Of a DNA stretch of 64,000 nucleotides, positions 53,674 through 63,059 are shown piece by piece. Position numbers and translations under genes: made by a program. Under the pieces are notes generated by a model. That model made no database searches. It saw only the letters and a list, made by a program, of their open reading frames with translations, and was not told where the DNA came from. Position 1 is the first letter of the stretch. Each line of letters begins with the position of its first letter. This stretch comes from Bacillus cereus ATCC 14579 (GTDB taxonomy: Bacteria; Bacillota; Bacilli; Bacillales; Bacillaceae_G): the NCBI RefSeq assembly GCF_000007825.1, contig NC_004722.1, forward strand, positions 4,256,501-4,320,500, in the 5' to 3' direction.

Positions 53674-54334
53674 AGTTTAGAGTTTGAACAAGTACTGGTT
53701 TCCAGCCCTCATTGTCTACCCAATCAATATTTACGTAATATCTTTTCCCACTTTGCTTATCTTGAACATCACCATAAGCTTTGCTCTTTCCAGTTTTGTC
53801 TCTTCCAACAAAATGGAATACTAATTGCTCTTTCGGTATCTCAACACCTGCAGCAATTGCACTTTGCATCTCATTCCAATCTGATGACCCTTGTTTAAAC
53901 GTCATCGCCGGTGATGAACCTTGTTCTGTTCCTACAGCTTTCCAAGAAGGTTTTGTGTAAGCCTCTTTTGCCTTAGATACAGTTTTTTCAGCTGATACTT
54001 TCTCGTTAGCTTTCGCTTCTTCTTCAGCTTTTTTCTGTTCTTCTTCAGCCTTTAGCTTCTCTTCTTCAGCTTTTTTCTTAGCTTCTGCTTGCTCTTGTTC
54101 TTTTTCTTTTTTCTTAGCAGATTCTTTATCTTCTGATTTTCCAGCTTTCTCATTCTTTGTTGTTTGTTGAGAGACTTTCTTATCAGTAGAAGATGCTTGC
54201 TCTTTCGTACTAGGAACGAACAATTGATATGCTACAATAGCTACTAATAGTAATACAATAGCGATTGCAATATTTAAAACACCGTTTTGACGACGTTTTT
54301 GTTGTTTCTGTTGGAATCTTGATCCTCCTGCCAT
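53672..54334 (-). CDS. yrrS: YrrS family protein (DUF1510)
   Basis: 220 residues from the ATG at 54334 (after GGAGGTTTGGAGA). Basic N-terminus, one membrane helix (about 20-42), a long Glu/Lys coiled-coil stretch (about 55-135), then the DUF1510 domain (YTKPSWKAVGTEQ; GDVQDKQSGKRYYVNIDW). It is encoded next to pbpI (yrrR) as in B. subtilis, suggesting a cell-wall role during growth or sporulation. Confidence 0.88.
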   Translation of the reverse strand: MAGGSRFQQKQQKRRQNGVLNIAIAIVLLLVAIVAYQLFVPSTKEQASSTDKKVSQQTTKNEKAGKSEDKESAKKKEKEQEQAEAKKKAEEEKLKAEEEQKKAEEEAKANEKVSAEKTVSKAKEAYTKPSWKAVGTEQGSSPAMTFKQGSSDWNEMQSAIAAGVEIPKEQLVFHFVGRDKTGKSKAYGDVQDKQSGKRYYVNIDWVDNEGWKPVLVQTLN

Positions 54335-54450
54335 TCTCCAAACCTCCATGCAGTTTTTCCTAATTGCTATTGTAACATTAAATCTAGAAAGGTTGAACAT
54401 TTACAATGATATTTTCATGAAATGAAGACATTTCACTATAAATTGCAAGA

Positions 54451-56205
54451 TTACTTTTCATTCTCTAATTGATAGATTGCTCCCACCATATCTTTAAAAG
54501 TAGGTGTAACTTTATTCACTTTGCTATCAGTCTCTAGATCAACAACAACTAAAGCATATCTTGGATTCTCATACGGAAAATAACCTGCAAACCAGCGATT
54601 CACCCTCGTCCCTTTCCCCGTTTGCGCTGTCCCGGATTTTCCAGCGACACTTAGTGGCAACGAGCGGAATGCCGTTCCTGTTCCTTTCTCCCTTGTTACA
54701 ACGCCTCTTAATAACTCTTGTAATGTTTTCACTGTTTCATACGAAAGCTGTTTTCCATTTAACGTATGGCTCTCAAATGTAAAAAAATCCGCTCCATTTT
54801 TATATACTATTTTTTCAACAGCTTTCACTTCCATCTTTTCTCCATTCCTCGCAATCGTCGCCATCATATTTGCAATTGCTAGAGGTGATATACGTACATC
54901 TTTCTGTCCAATCGCTGTTTGTTCTACCGCTTTTTTATTACTTTTATTTTCTTCATTCCCCCAAATAGTAGTGCCTTTCTCTTCTGGCATTTGCTCAAAA
55001 TGAGGTGTATGAAATACAGAACCTTTCCATCCAACCTTTTCATTTGCTCCTAGAGCTGCTACGTATGTTTCTAACACCGTCCTATCCTTTTGTAATAGCT
55101 CGTTACCTAACTCGGAAAATGTCCTGTTACAGCTCCTAGCAAAGCTCTCTTTAAAGTTAAGCGTACCCATCCTAACTTGCGGGTCGTTTTCACCATATAA
55201 ATCTTTATTACAGTTAAATGTCCGATTAAACAAATTTACTTTTTGATCAATGACTGCAGCTGCAACTACTGTTTTAAAAACAGAGCCTGGAAAATGTGGC
55301 GTTAACATTTGATTTTCAAGTGTAGTTTTATATAAATTCTCATCCCTTACTTGTAAAGACGGCTTACTAACCATCGCTAATATTTCATTTGTCTTTACAT
55401 CAAGTAATACTAATCCCCCCTTCTTTATTTCGTTTGCTTCAATCACTTCTTCTGCTTTTTGCTGCAACTCTTTATGTAAAGTAGTTTGAATCCTAACTGG
55501 ATAAAATGGATTTCCTGGTGAAGTGTATTTCGCTTGCTTTCCGAAAATTGGTTCTCCTTGCCGATCTACTTGATATAATACTTTTGCCTCTCCATCAGTC
55601 AATAGAAATTCATCAAATGATTGCTGTAATCCTGAAATACCTATCGGCGTTTGTTTTGAAATTTTTTTCAATTCTCCATATCGCTTTTGAAATTCCCTTT
55701 CGTTCTCCCCTACATCACCAATTAAATGACTTATCTCTCCAGTTTGTTTTAATCGCACTTCAGCTGCTACAATACCTAATACATGTAATTCATTTACCTT
55801 CTCCATCTGCTCTCGTGTCACTCGAAATGGAGCAGTTTCTCCTTGTAGGGTAAATGCATTTTTGTTATTTTTCATTTGTCTTCTAATCTCTTGTCTCGAC
55901 ACACCAATGATATGCGCGATTTTCTCTAACATGTCATTTTTTATTTGTAAAAATGGAAAAATAATTAAAACAGGATATTTTTCCTCACCTATTTCTTTAC
56001 CATTACGATCTATAAACTGCCCACGTCCATCGTCTACTGTAATGGATTGTGTGCGTTGCGTAACACTTTTTTCAATTAAATTTATTTTGCGATCAGTAAA
56101 TGATTCTGTATCTATAATTTGAATTTGGATTAAACGACAAAGCAATAAAAACATAACGCTCATAAAACAAATTAAAACAATTGTAATTCTCCGTTTTATT
56201 TTCAT
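54451..56205 (-). CDS. pbpI: Penicillin-binding protein PbpI (YrrR), class B transpeptidase
   Basis: 584 residues. N-terminal membrane anchor (about 7-25), PBP dimerisation domain, and a transpeptidase domain with SVFK (FPGSVFKTVVAA, about 310), SCN (ARSCNRTF) and KSG (AGKSGTAQTGKG). The start is ATG 56205; a GTG nine bases earlier overlaps the ribosome site. In B. subtilis this gene is paired with yrrS and linked to sporulation. Intact. Confidence 0.92.
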   Translation of the reverse strand: MKIKRRITIVLICFMSVMFLLLCRLIQIQIIDTESFTDRKINLIEKSVTQRTQSITVDDGRGQFIDRNGKEIGEEKYPVLIIFPFLQIKNDMLEKIAHIIGVSRQEIRRQMKNNKNAFTLQGETAPFRVTREQMEKVNELHVLGIVAAEVRLKQTGEISHLIGDVGENEREFQKRYGELKKISKQTPIGISGLQQSFDEFLLTDGEAKVLYQVDRQGEPIFGKQAKYTSPGNPFYPVRIQTTLHKELQQKAEEVIEANEIKKGGLVLLDVKTNEILAMVSKPSLQVRDENLYKTTLENQMLTPHFPGSVFKTVVAAAVIDQKVNLFNRTFNCNKDLYGENDPQVRMGTLNFKESFARSCNRTFSELGNELLQKDRTVLETYVAALGANEKVGWKGSVFHTPHFEQMPEEKGTTIWGNEENKSNKKAVEQTAIGQKDVRISPLAIANMMATIARNGEKMEVKAVEKIVYKNGADFFTFESHTLNGKQLSYETVKTLQELLRGVVTREKGTGTAFRSLPLSVAGKSGTAQTGKGTRVNRWFAGYFPYENPRYALVVVDLETDSKVNKVTPTFKDMVGAIYQLENEK

Positions 56206-56292
56206 AAAAAACACCTCGTCTATTGTAGTTTAGACGAGGTACTATTTTATTTATACAAGCTCCAAAACAAAAATAGATATTATATAAAGCTA

Positions 56293-56991
56293 TTATTGTT
56301 TTTTTGGCTTCTCTAAAAATTTCGTAAGAAGCGATTTAAATTCAGTTTCATTCACTCCAGTGTTTTTAGCAACTTCAATTACAGTAGTTGTTACATTAGC
56401 CGCTACTTTTAAATAGTCCTTACTGAAATTATCCATTTCATTTCTTTTTTCTTTTGCATTCTCAACTGTTACAGAATCAATACAAGTAATCATCTTATCT
56501 ACAATATGTAAATAATTATTTTGTGCATCTATTATTTTTTGAACGTCATCTTTATTACTTACTTTCGATTGTTTTAAATATGTATATGCTTGATTCACTT
56601 CATCTTTTAAAATTTTATCATTATTTTTCGCCTGTTCTTGTAACATATTCTTCATATCATCTATTGTTTTTTGATCCATCGAATCTCGCAATAAATAATC
56701 TGGATTCCCAATCGCATAATCGTACTTAATCGTTACATCTTGAAATATTTTCATCACAATAGCTAATTGATACGCTACATCAAAATCATTGAATTCCTTT
56801 TTATCTTGTGGATTTGCTAAGGCTTTTGAACTCTCAGTTGCTTTTGAACTCTCAGTTGCTTTAATATCCTGTTTTTCTTCTTGCTTCACTTTTTCTCCCT
56901 TTGATGATGTAGTTTCCTCTTTCGTTCCGCAGGCAGCAAGTCCTAATATAGAGATACTACAAACCAATCCTGTAAAGATTTTATGTTTCAT
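56293..56991 (-). CDS. Lipoprotein of unknown function
   Basis: 232 residues from ATG 56991 (after AAAAGGGGCTAATT). Lipobox LAAC (Cys about 20), a low-complexity linker with an exact repeat of ATESSK, then a helical domain (about 55-225: KKEFNDFDVAYQLAIVMKIF, KDEVNQAYTYLKQSKVSNKD). No family recognised. It stands alone between pbpI and greA. Confidence 0.72.
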   Translation of the reverse strand: MKHKIFTGLVCSISILGLAACGTKEETTSSKGEKVKQEEKQDIKATESSKATESSKALANPQDKKEFNDFDVAYQLAIVMKIFQDVTIKYDYAIGNPDYLLRDSMDQKTIDDMKNMLQEQAKNNDKILKDEVNQAYTYLKQSKVSNKDDVQKIIDAQNNYLHIVDKMITCIDSVTVENAKEKRNEMDNFSKDYLKVAANVTTTVIEVAKNTGVNETEFKSLLTKFLEKPKKQ

Positions 56992-57113
56992 AATTAGCCC
57001 CTTTTCCCTTTTGAAACCTATATTCTCCAATTATGATATCAAAGTTTAAAATGTTTTTTTGACATTTTTTGTCGAATCACTCTAAGGTTTACACAATTTT
57101 TTCTATTCTACAG

Positions 57114-57240
57114 ATAAAGTGAAACTTTAATTAGCCCTCACCAAGCGGGCGTTTACGAGCAGTCCGACGCCCACCTAACTTCTTTACTTCCGCTGAAGTT
57201 TGAGATAGTGGTCTTACTGCCTGGCAAATAGCGGGATAAA
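57114..57240 (+). repeat. bcr1-type repeat lacking its first hairpin
   Basis: ATAAAGTGAAACTTTAATTAGCCCTCACC ... shares the remaining core (GGGCGTTTACGAGCAGT, ACTTCTTTAC, TCTTACTGCCTGGC) and end GCGGGATAAA with the other copies. It is about 30 bases shorter because the GTGGGG hairpin near the left end is missing. ATAAA is present at both borders. Confidence 0.8.
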
Positions 57241-57272
57241 AAAAAGATTCTCCCGATAGGAGAATCTTTTTT
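57241..57272 (-). terminator. Terminator of greA
   Basis: AAAAAGATTCTCC, five-base loop, GGAGAATCTTTTT abutting the greA stop and the bcr1 border. Confidence 0.9.
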
Positions 57273-57749
57273 TTATTTTACAGAGACAATCTCTACTTGC
57301 ATTTCTCCGCCTGGTGTTTGGATTGTTACTTTCTCACCAATTTGCTTACCTAATAAGCTTTTTGCGATTGGAGAATCGTTAGAAATTCTTCCTTCGAATG
57401 GATCAGCTTCCGCGCTACCTACGATTGTATACGCTTCTTCATCTCCGTTTGGTAATTCTTTAAATGTTACTGTTTTACCTAATGTAACAACAGTAGATAC
57501 TTCGCCAGTATCTTTAATGATAACTGCGTTACGAATCATATTTTCTAATTGTGTAATACGTCCTTCTACGAACGCTTGCTCATCTTTCGCTGCATCGTAC
57601 TCAGAGTTCTCAGAAAGGTCCCCGAAGCTACGTGCGATTTTAATACGTTCTACTACTTCTTTACGTCTTACTGTTTTTAATTGCTCAAGTTCGTTCTCTA
57701 GTTTTTGCTTACCCTCTTGCGTCATAGGGTATGTTTTTTCTGTTGACAT
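57273..57749 (-). CDS. greA: Transcription elongation factor GreA
   Basis: Rescues backtracked RNA polymerase by stimulating transcript cleavage. 158 residues; N-terminal coiled coil with the acidic tip LSENSEYDAAKDEQAF (about 42-57) and C-terminal FKBP-like domain (GSAEADPFEGRISNDSPIA). Start at the ATG at 57749 after AAAGGAGTGGAAAAT; upstream in-frame codons are leader. Confidence 0.96.
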   Translation of the reverse strand: MSTEKTYPMTQEGKQKLENELEQLKTVRRKEVVERIKIARSFGDLSENSEYDAAKDEQAFVEGRITQLENMIRNAVIIKDTGEVSTVVTLGKTVTFKELPNGDEEAYTIVGSAEADPFEGRISNDSPIAKSLLGKQIGEKVTIQTPGGEMQVEIVSVK

Positions 57750-57779
57750 ATTTTCCACTCCTTTTATATACCAATCCCC

Positions 57780-58005
57780 TGAAAAAAAGAGGAGTTCCAT
57801 ATGAAAACTCCTCCGCTTCCATTGTTAGCGGAGGTTTCTAGTACCCTTGCACTAGCGGAGTTGTCACATACAACCCCGTATTTCCAATTCTTCTTTATAT
57901 AAAGAAGATATGTATGGAAAGTTGATATAAATATGCCCTCACCTATATATAGATGAGGTTGCATGTTTCATTGTATTCGATAAGAAGGGAAAAAATCCCT
58001 TCCTA
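57780..58005 (-). other. Structured udk-greA intergenic region
   Basis: Five inverted repeats in 226 bases: GAGGAGTT / AACTCCTC next to T7 on the minus strand (terminator-like, 57787-57812), CCTCCGCT / AGCGGAGG (57810-57835), CTAGTACC / GGTACTAG-like (57838-57856), CCTCA / TGAGG (57943-57958) and AAGGGA / TCCCTT (57986-58003). AGCGGAG occurs repeatedly, so alternative pairings are possible. It may be an untranslated regulatory RNA or attenuator ahead of greA. Confidence 0.5.
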
Positions 58006-58027
58006 CCGTATATCTTTTACTATGCTA

Positions 58028-58666
58028 TTACAAATTTACTTTTTGTTCAAGAATTGTTGCAATTTTTGTCACCATAATATCAATTGCAACGTGGTTTTGT
58101 CCACCTTCAGGGATAATAATATCCGCAAATTTCTTAGAAGGCTCAATAAATTGATTGTGCATTGGACGTACAACATTTACGTACTGATCAATAACTGAAT
58201 CCATCGTACGACCGCGCTCTTTAATATCACGCTGCATGCGGCGCAGAATACGAAGGTCAGCATCCGTATCAACGAATAATTTAATGTCCATTAACTCGCA
58301 AAGACGTGGGTCTTCTAAAATAAGAATTCCTTCTAAAATAATTACATCTTTCGGCTCAACTGGAATAATTTCTTCTGAACGCGTATGCAATGTATAGTCA
58401 TATACAGGCTTATCAATTTGCTCATATGCAAGCAACTGCTGCAAATGTTCAATTAACAGATCATTATCAAACGCAAGCGGATGATCATAATTTGTTTTTA
58501 AACGCTCTTCCATTGGTAAATGGCTTTGATCTTTGTAATAATAATCTTGCTCTAAGATTAAAATAGAATGACCTTTAAAATGGTCAAAAATCGCTTTCGT
58601 TACACTCGTTTTACCTGATCCCGAACCACCAGCAATTCCAATTACAACAGGCTTATTCGTCCCCAT
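58028..58666 (-). CDS. udk: Uridine kinase
   Basis: Phosphorylates uridine and cytidine in pyrimidine salvage. 212 residues; P-loop GIAGGSGSGKTS (about 11-22), LEQDYYYKDQSHL, and lid DADLRILRRMQRDIKERGR are intact. It is the last gene of the trmR-trhP1-trhP2-udk group and lies 17 bases after trhP2. Confidence 0.96.
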   Translation of the reverse strand: MGTNKPVVIGIAGGSGSGKTSVTKAIFDHFKGHSILILEQDYYYKDQSHLPMEERLKTNYDHPLAFDNDLLIEHLQQLLAYEQIDKPVYDYTLHTRSEEIIPVEPKDVIILEGILILEDPRLCELMDIKLFVDTDADLRILRRMQRDIKERGRTMDSVIDQYVNVVRPMHNQFIEPSKKFADIIIPEGGQNHVAIDIMVTKIATILEQKVNL

Positions 58667-58683
58667 TCGACTATCACTCTTTC

Positions 58684-59964
58684 TTATTGAAGTATGCTTT
58701 TGCGCATCATATTATTCACATACACTCGTTGATCCACTTTGAATTTCACGATTTGCAACGGATGTCTCGCTGCATCTAATTCGTTTCCATCCTCATCCCA
58801 AATTTTCTCCACCGTTTGCGTAAAGTTTTCTATTTCTGGTCCAAAGAACTCCACTTCATGTCCTGGTTTGAAATGATTACGTTGCTCAATCGTTACGATG
58901 CCCGTTTCTTCATTATAATCTAACACTAAACCAGCAAAATCATACGTTGTTTTCTTACTATGATTTCCAAACATTTGCTCTTGATGTCCTGGAACCCCTT
59001 CAAAGAATGCAGGAGCTGTATCACGATTTGCACATTTATCAAGCTCATCTAACCATTCTTGTTTAAACTCAAAGTTATCTGGATCCGCACAATAAGCATC
59101 AATTACTTTACGATATACAGTTGCTACAGTCGCTACGTAATGGATTGATTTCATACGTCCTTCTACCTTTAAGCTATCGATTCCGATTTCAATCATTTTC
59201 GGAATGGATAAAATTAAATTTAAATCTTTTGGACTCATCGCAAAGTGAGCATCTCCTTCTTGGAATAGAGGAAGCTCTTTTGCATCTTTATGTTGTGATA
59301 CTGTTTGAACTAAATCATAATCCCAGCGGCAAGATTGGCAACAACCACCACGATTAGAATCACGCGCTGTCATATGGTTACTTAATGTGCATCTTCCTGA
59401 ATATGCGATACACATTGCACCATGTACGAATGCTTCAATTTCAATATCCACTTTTTCTTTAATTTCTTTCATTTCTTCATAGCTTGCTTCACGAGCTAAT
59501 ACAAGACGATGTAAACCTTCTTCTTTCCAATACTGTGCTGCTTTCCAGTTGGATAGTGATTGCTGTGTGCTTAAATGCACCTCAACAGAAAGCGCTACGC
59601 GTTTACAAGTCTCAATGATAAGCGGATCAGCAACGATAATTCCCGTTACGCCAGCTTTTTCAATCCCTTTTAAATATTCCTCTAGCCCGTCCATATTTTC
59701 ATTATGCGCAAAGATATTTGTTGTTACGTATATTTTTGCTCCATACTTCTTTGCAAACTCAACGCCTTCTGCCATTTCTTCTAGCGTAAAGTTACCTGCA
59801 TTCGAACGAAGACCAAATTCTTGTCCACCTAAATATACAGCATCTGCCCCGTAATGGATAGCTACTTTTAATTTTTCTAAGTTACCCGCAGGGATTAACA
59901 GTTCAGGTTTCTTCACAATAACACGTTTGCCATCGATCACTCGTGAAATTTCTTGTACAGTCAT
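58684..59964 (-). CDS. trhP2: Peptidase U32 family protein, tRNA uridine hydroxylation protein TrhP2-like (YrrO)
   Basis: 426 residues. U32 family; relatives (TrhP) help form 5-hydroxyuridine at tRNA position 34, using prephenate-derived chemistry. Conserved cysteines occur in CIAYSGRC and GGCCQSCRWDY, and the U32 signature is EVEAFVHGAMC-like (DIEIEAFVHGAMCIAYSGRC in two parts). The C-terminal beta domain (GHEVEFFGPEIENF) is present. It is in the cluster with trmR, which methylates that base. Older annotation calls it a protease; the context argues against that. Confidence 0.87.
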   Translation of the reverse strand: MTVQEISRVIDGKRVIVKKPELLIPAGNLEKLKVAIHYGADAVYLGGQEFGLRSNAGNFTLEEMAEGVEFAKKYGAKIYVTTNIFAHNENMDGLEEYLKGIEKAGVTGIIVADPLIIETCKRVALSVEVHLSTQQSLSNWKAAQYWKEEGLHRLVLAREASYEEMKEIKEKVDIEIEAFVHGAMCIAYSGRCTLSNHMTARDSNRGGCCQSCRWDYDLVQTVSQHKDAKELPLFQEGDAHFAMSPKDLNLILSIPKMIEIGIDSLKVEGRMKSIHYVATVATVYRKVIDAYCADPDNFEFKQEWLDELDKCANRDTAPAFFEGVPGHQEQMFGNHSKKTTYDFAGLVLDYNEETGIVTIEQRNHFKPGHEVEFFGPEIENFTQTVEKIWDEDGNELDAARHPLQIVKFKVDQRVYVNNMMRKSILQ

Positions 59965-59982
59965 TTCCTACACCCTCCTCGT

Positions 59983-60912
59983 TTAGTAAACCGTTTCTTT
60001 AAAGAAGAATCCTGTATCTAACGGACGATTTACTGGTTGCATTTCTTCTATTTCTTTATATAGATCATCTTTCACGTCATAATATGCATCACGATCTTCT
60101 ACGCATAAATCAATCGCTTGACGATATTTCTTCGTTACTTCAATAATGTATTCAGAGCTTTTTAGTACACCGTCGATTTTTAAGCTATCAACTTCAGCTT
60201 CGATTAGTTCCTCTAATTCATCGATGAAACAAATATCGTTGGGACTCATAATGTGAGTACCATTTTCATCTTCATAAATTGGATATTTATTGTTACGCTC
60301 TGGGTCATATAAGAACATATTCTCTTCATATTTTTTCTTTTCAATGTCAAGATTACGTCCTTGATACTCAAAGTAGTTTCCTACTAATGAACGCTTCGAT
60401 TGGAACATACAAGTCATACCGTGAATTTGTACTTCTAGTTCCACTTCAGCATTTTCTTTTAAATCAACAATTTCATCTAAGCTCAGCTCACGAGCTAATA
60501 CAGCGCGCTTCGCTCCTCTTTGTCCCCAGTAGTTACAAGTGAACCAGTTTGTTGCTGTCGTTTCTGTATTCCAGTGCAACTGCATATTTGGTGCTACTTC
60601 GCGAACAGCCATTAATACCGCTGGATCTCCGAAAACAATTGCATCTACATTTACTTCGTTTAAAAATGAAACGTAATCTGTTAATTCTTCTACTTTATCG
60701 TTGTGGAACATAGCGTTCATGGCTACGTATACCTTCACACCATTTTCATGTGCAATCTTCACAGCTTGTTTTACATCTTCACGTGAAAACTCTCCTGCTA
60801 AACGTAAACCAAACTTTTGCTCACCGATCATTACCGCATCTGCTCCTGCTTTCGCAAGTTGTTCGATATCCGCCACCGCTCTTGGCGTTACTAACAATTC
60901 AGGTTTCTTCAT
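59983..60912 (-). CDS. trhP1: Peptidase U32 family protein, TrhP1-like (YrrN)
   Basis: 309 residues, a shorter U32 paralogue lacking the C-terminal beta domain of its neighbour. GADAVMIGEQKFGLR, VQIHGMTCMFQSKRSL and DSLKIDGVLKSSEYI show the fold. Only one cysteine of the usual cluster is seen in the central motif, so it may be a partner rather than the active copy. Eighteen bases separate it from trhP2 and seven from trmR. Confidence 0.85.
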   Translation of the reverse strand: MKKPELLVTPRAVADIEQLAKAGADAVMIGEQKFGLRLAGEFSREDVKQAVKIAHENGVKVYVAMNAMFHNDKVEELTDYVSFLNEVNVDAIVFGDPAVLMAVREVAPNMQLHWNTETTATNWFTCNYWGQRGAKRAVLARELSLDEIVDLKENAEVELEVQIHGMTCMFQSKRSLVGNYFEYQGRNLDIEKKKYEENMFLYDPERNNKYPIYEDENGTHIMSPNDICFIDELEELIEAEVDSLKIDGVLKSSEYIIEVTKKYRQAIDLCVEDRDAYYDVKDDLYKEIEEMQPVNRPLDTGFFFKETVY

Positions 60913-60919
60913 ACCTTGG

Positions 60920-61561
60920 TCACCCTCTCTTTTTACTAACAGCTACTCCATCACCAATTGGGAAAATCGTTGTATCATATCCTTCATGGTTCATAAGCCA
61001 CTCATTGTACGTCTTAATACGACGGATTAAACCACGTGTACGTCTGTTTTCAATTTTCTCTTTTGTCGTTACAAGACCGTGGTACATAACATTATCTGAA
61101 ATAATTACGCCACCAGGATTTAATAACGGTTCATATAAGTCAAAAAAACGACGATACTGTCCTTTTGCTGCATCAATAAAAATAACGTCAAATGTCCCGT
61201 GTTCTTTTACTTGTTCACCTGTCTCTAACGCATCACCGTAAATAACTGAAATACGATCTGTTACTGGGGAACGTTCTATATATTCAAGTGCTTTTTCATA
61301 TCGCTCACGATTGCGCTCAACTGTCACAATACGTGAATTTGGAATAGCTTGCATCATACGAATACTAGAATAACCGATTGCTGTTCCAAGTTCTAAAATG
61401 CTTTTCGGTCCAATTAAACGTAAAAATTGCAGCATAAATTCCATTCCAAGTCGATCCATAATCGGCACATGATTTTCTGTTGCATATTCTTCCATTTCAA
61501 GAATTAATTTATCTTTCGGATCAATAAATGATAATAGGTACTCGTTAACTGCATCCTCCAT
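60920..61561 (-). CDS. trmR: tRNA 5-hydroxyuridine methyltransferase TrmR (YrrM)
   Basis: 213-residue O-methyltransferase of the catechol type. SAM motif ILELGTAIGYSSIRM (about 60-74), VTVERNRERYE and metal-binding DVIFIDAAKGQY, NVMYHG are intact. The B. subtilis relative methylates 5-hydroxyuridine-34 in tRNA; the two U32 genes downstream supply the hydroxylated base. GGAGGACCATTT precedes the ATG. Confidence 0.9.
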   Translation of the reverse strand: MEDAVNEYLLSFIDPKDKLILEMEEYATENHVPIMDRLGMEFMLQFLRLIGPKSILELGTAIGYSSIRMMQAIPNSRIVTVERNRERYEKALEYIERSPVTDRISVIYGDALETGEQVKEHGTFDVIFIDAAKGQYRRFFDLYEPLLNPGGVIISDNVMYHGLVTTKEKIENRRTRGLIRRIKTYNEWLMNHEGYDTTIFPIGDGVAVSKKRG

Positions 61562-61629
61562 AAATGGTCCTCCTTATTTACATGGAGAAGTGCCTCTATG
61601 ACGTCTTTTCACACATAGAATGCAATAAA

Positions 61630-61662
61630 AATACAAGCCAGCTTTATCCTTAGCTTGTACGT
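61630..61662 (-). terminator. Terminator of mltG
   Basis: ACAAGC / GCTTGT with additional loop pairing (61633-61658), followed on the minus strand by ATTTTTATTG. It lies 55 bases past the mltG stop. Confidence 0.55.
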
Positions 61663-61714
61663 CCCGTTTTGATATTAAAAACGATTCTTCTGCCAGTTTT
61701 TAACCCGATATATT

Positions 61715-62836
61715 TTACCACAAAAAAGAGGGATGTGCGACTTTTTTCGCTATCCCTCCCCATTTCACTGTTTTTTTCGTAATGTATTTTTGCTTTAATG
61801 CATTATGCTCTTCTAATGTTTTCGCATAGTACACTTCACCACTTGGTGCAGCTAAGAAATAATAATAATCTGTTTGCGCAGGTTCTAACGCAGCTTCTAC
61901 TGAATGTTTACCAGAGTTTGCAATTGGCCCTACCGGCAATCCTTTTACAACATACGTATTGTACGGTGAGTTGACCTTTAAATCTTCGTATAATACACGT
62001 TGTTTATGCTTTCCAAGTGCATATAATACCGTTGGATCCGTTTGAAGCGGCATACCTTTTGCTAAACGATTATAAAAGACACTAGAGATCTTTTGACGAT
62101 CTGTAAAACCAGTTGCCTCTTCTTCAATAAGTGAAGATAATGTTAAAAGCTGATGAACATCCCAATTCTTCGCTTTCATTTTCGCCTCATTTTGAACAAT
62201 GATTGCATTTGTTTTCTCAAGCATTGGAATTACAATTTCTTCTAACGTTGTATCTTTCTTATAAAACGAATACGTTGCAGGATATAAATAACCTTCTAAT
62301 GGGTATTTAATATTACTATCAAAGATTTTATCCGTTAATAACTTCGGATACTTTTGCTGCATTTTTTGAATAAATGCTTTATCGTTTAATTGACGCGTAA
62401 CATCATCTTTATTCCACTTTAGTTCTGTCGCAATCGTTTCTGCAATTTCAGTTACTTGCGCCCCTTCTTTAATCGTCACTTTATAAAGAGCTGGACGATG
62501 CACGTTGCCAGCTGACATTTGTTCGATCACATCTTCAGCATTCATTGAAGGATTTAATAAATATGTACCTGCTTGTAAACTTTTCGATTTAGCCTTTGTA
62601 TAAAAACTAAAAACTGTACCGTTTTTTACAGCGCCTTTTTCTTCTAAAATTTCTCCAATTTTACTTGTAGATGATCCTTTCGGAATTTCTACTTCAATCT
62701 CTTTTTTATTCCCGCTATCAACTGGTCCTAATGCGGATGAAATATACGCATAGACTGAACCACAAACTAAAAGCAGTGCAATAATCGAAAATAAAAAGAT
62801 GCGTCTACGCTTCTTTTTCACTTGATTCTCTATCAA
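61715..62836 (-). CDS. mltG: Endolytic murein transglycosylase MltG (YceG-like)
   Basis: Cuts nascent glycan strands at the membrane. 373 residues: a basic cytoplasmic tip, membrane helix (about 11-32), LysM-like domain and YceG catalytic domain with the glutamate in LSSLIEEEATG (about 240) and VFYNRLAKGMPLQTDPTV. The start is TTG at 62836 after AAGGAGGAAATGT; an ATG inside that stretch is out of frame. Confidence 0.93.
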   Translation of the reverse strand: MIENQVKKKRRRIFLFSIIALLLVCGSVYAYISSALGPVDSGNKKEIEVEIPKGSSTSKIGEILEEKGAVKNGTVFSFYTKAKSKSLQAGTYLLNPSMNAEDVIEQMSAGNVHRPALYKVTIKEGAQVTEIAETIATELKWNKDDVTRQLNDKAFIQKMQQKYPKLLTDKIFDSNIKYPLEGYLYPATYSFYKKDTTLEEIVIPMLEKTNAIIVQNEAKMKAKNWDVHQLLTLSSLIEEEATGFTDRQKISSVFYNRLAKGMPLQTDPTVLYALGKHKQRVLYEDLKVNSPYNTYVVKGLPVGPIANSGKHSVEAALEPAQTDYYYFLAAPSGEVYYAKTLEEHNALKQKYITKKTVKWGGIAKKVAHPSFLW

Positions 62837-63018
62837 AACATTTCCTCCTTACTTAATTGTAGACCGTATGTACACCTTTCTATACAGCACGATGTAAAAA
62901 CGCAACAAATTCACTTATCTTTTTTAATTGACACTTTATTTTTCTACAATCCGTCTCATTATACTACAAAGACTTACACAGTTTCGACAAAAAATCTTTC
63001 ATTTTACATATAAATACA

Positions 63019-63052
63019 AAAAAAGATGGACTGTATGTCGTCCATCTTTTCA
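63019..63052 (-). terminator. Terminator of yrzB
   Basis: AAAAGATGGA, ten-base loop, TCCATCTTTT followed on the minus strand by more T, eight bases past the stop. The remaining gap to mltG (62837-63018) shows no gene. Confidence 0.85.
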
Positions 63053-63059
63053 GTACTTA

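Noticed and set aside
58684..60912. Collagenase-type protease function for the two U32 proteins
   Set aside because: Position beside trmR and family knowledge favour a tRNA hydroxylation role; no protease motif is evident.
60750..61241. 163-codon plus-strand frame over trhP1 and trmR
   Set aside because: Antisense shadow of two recognised genes without a start signal.
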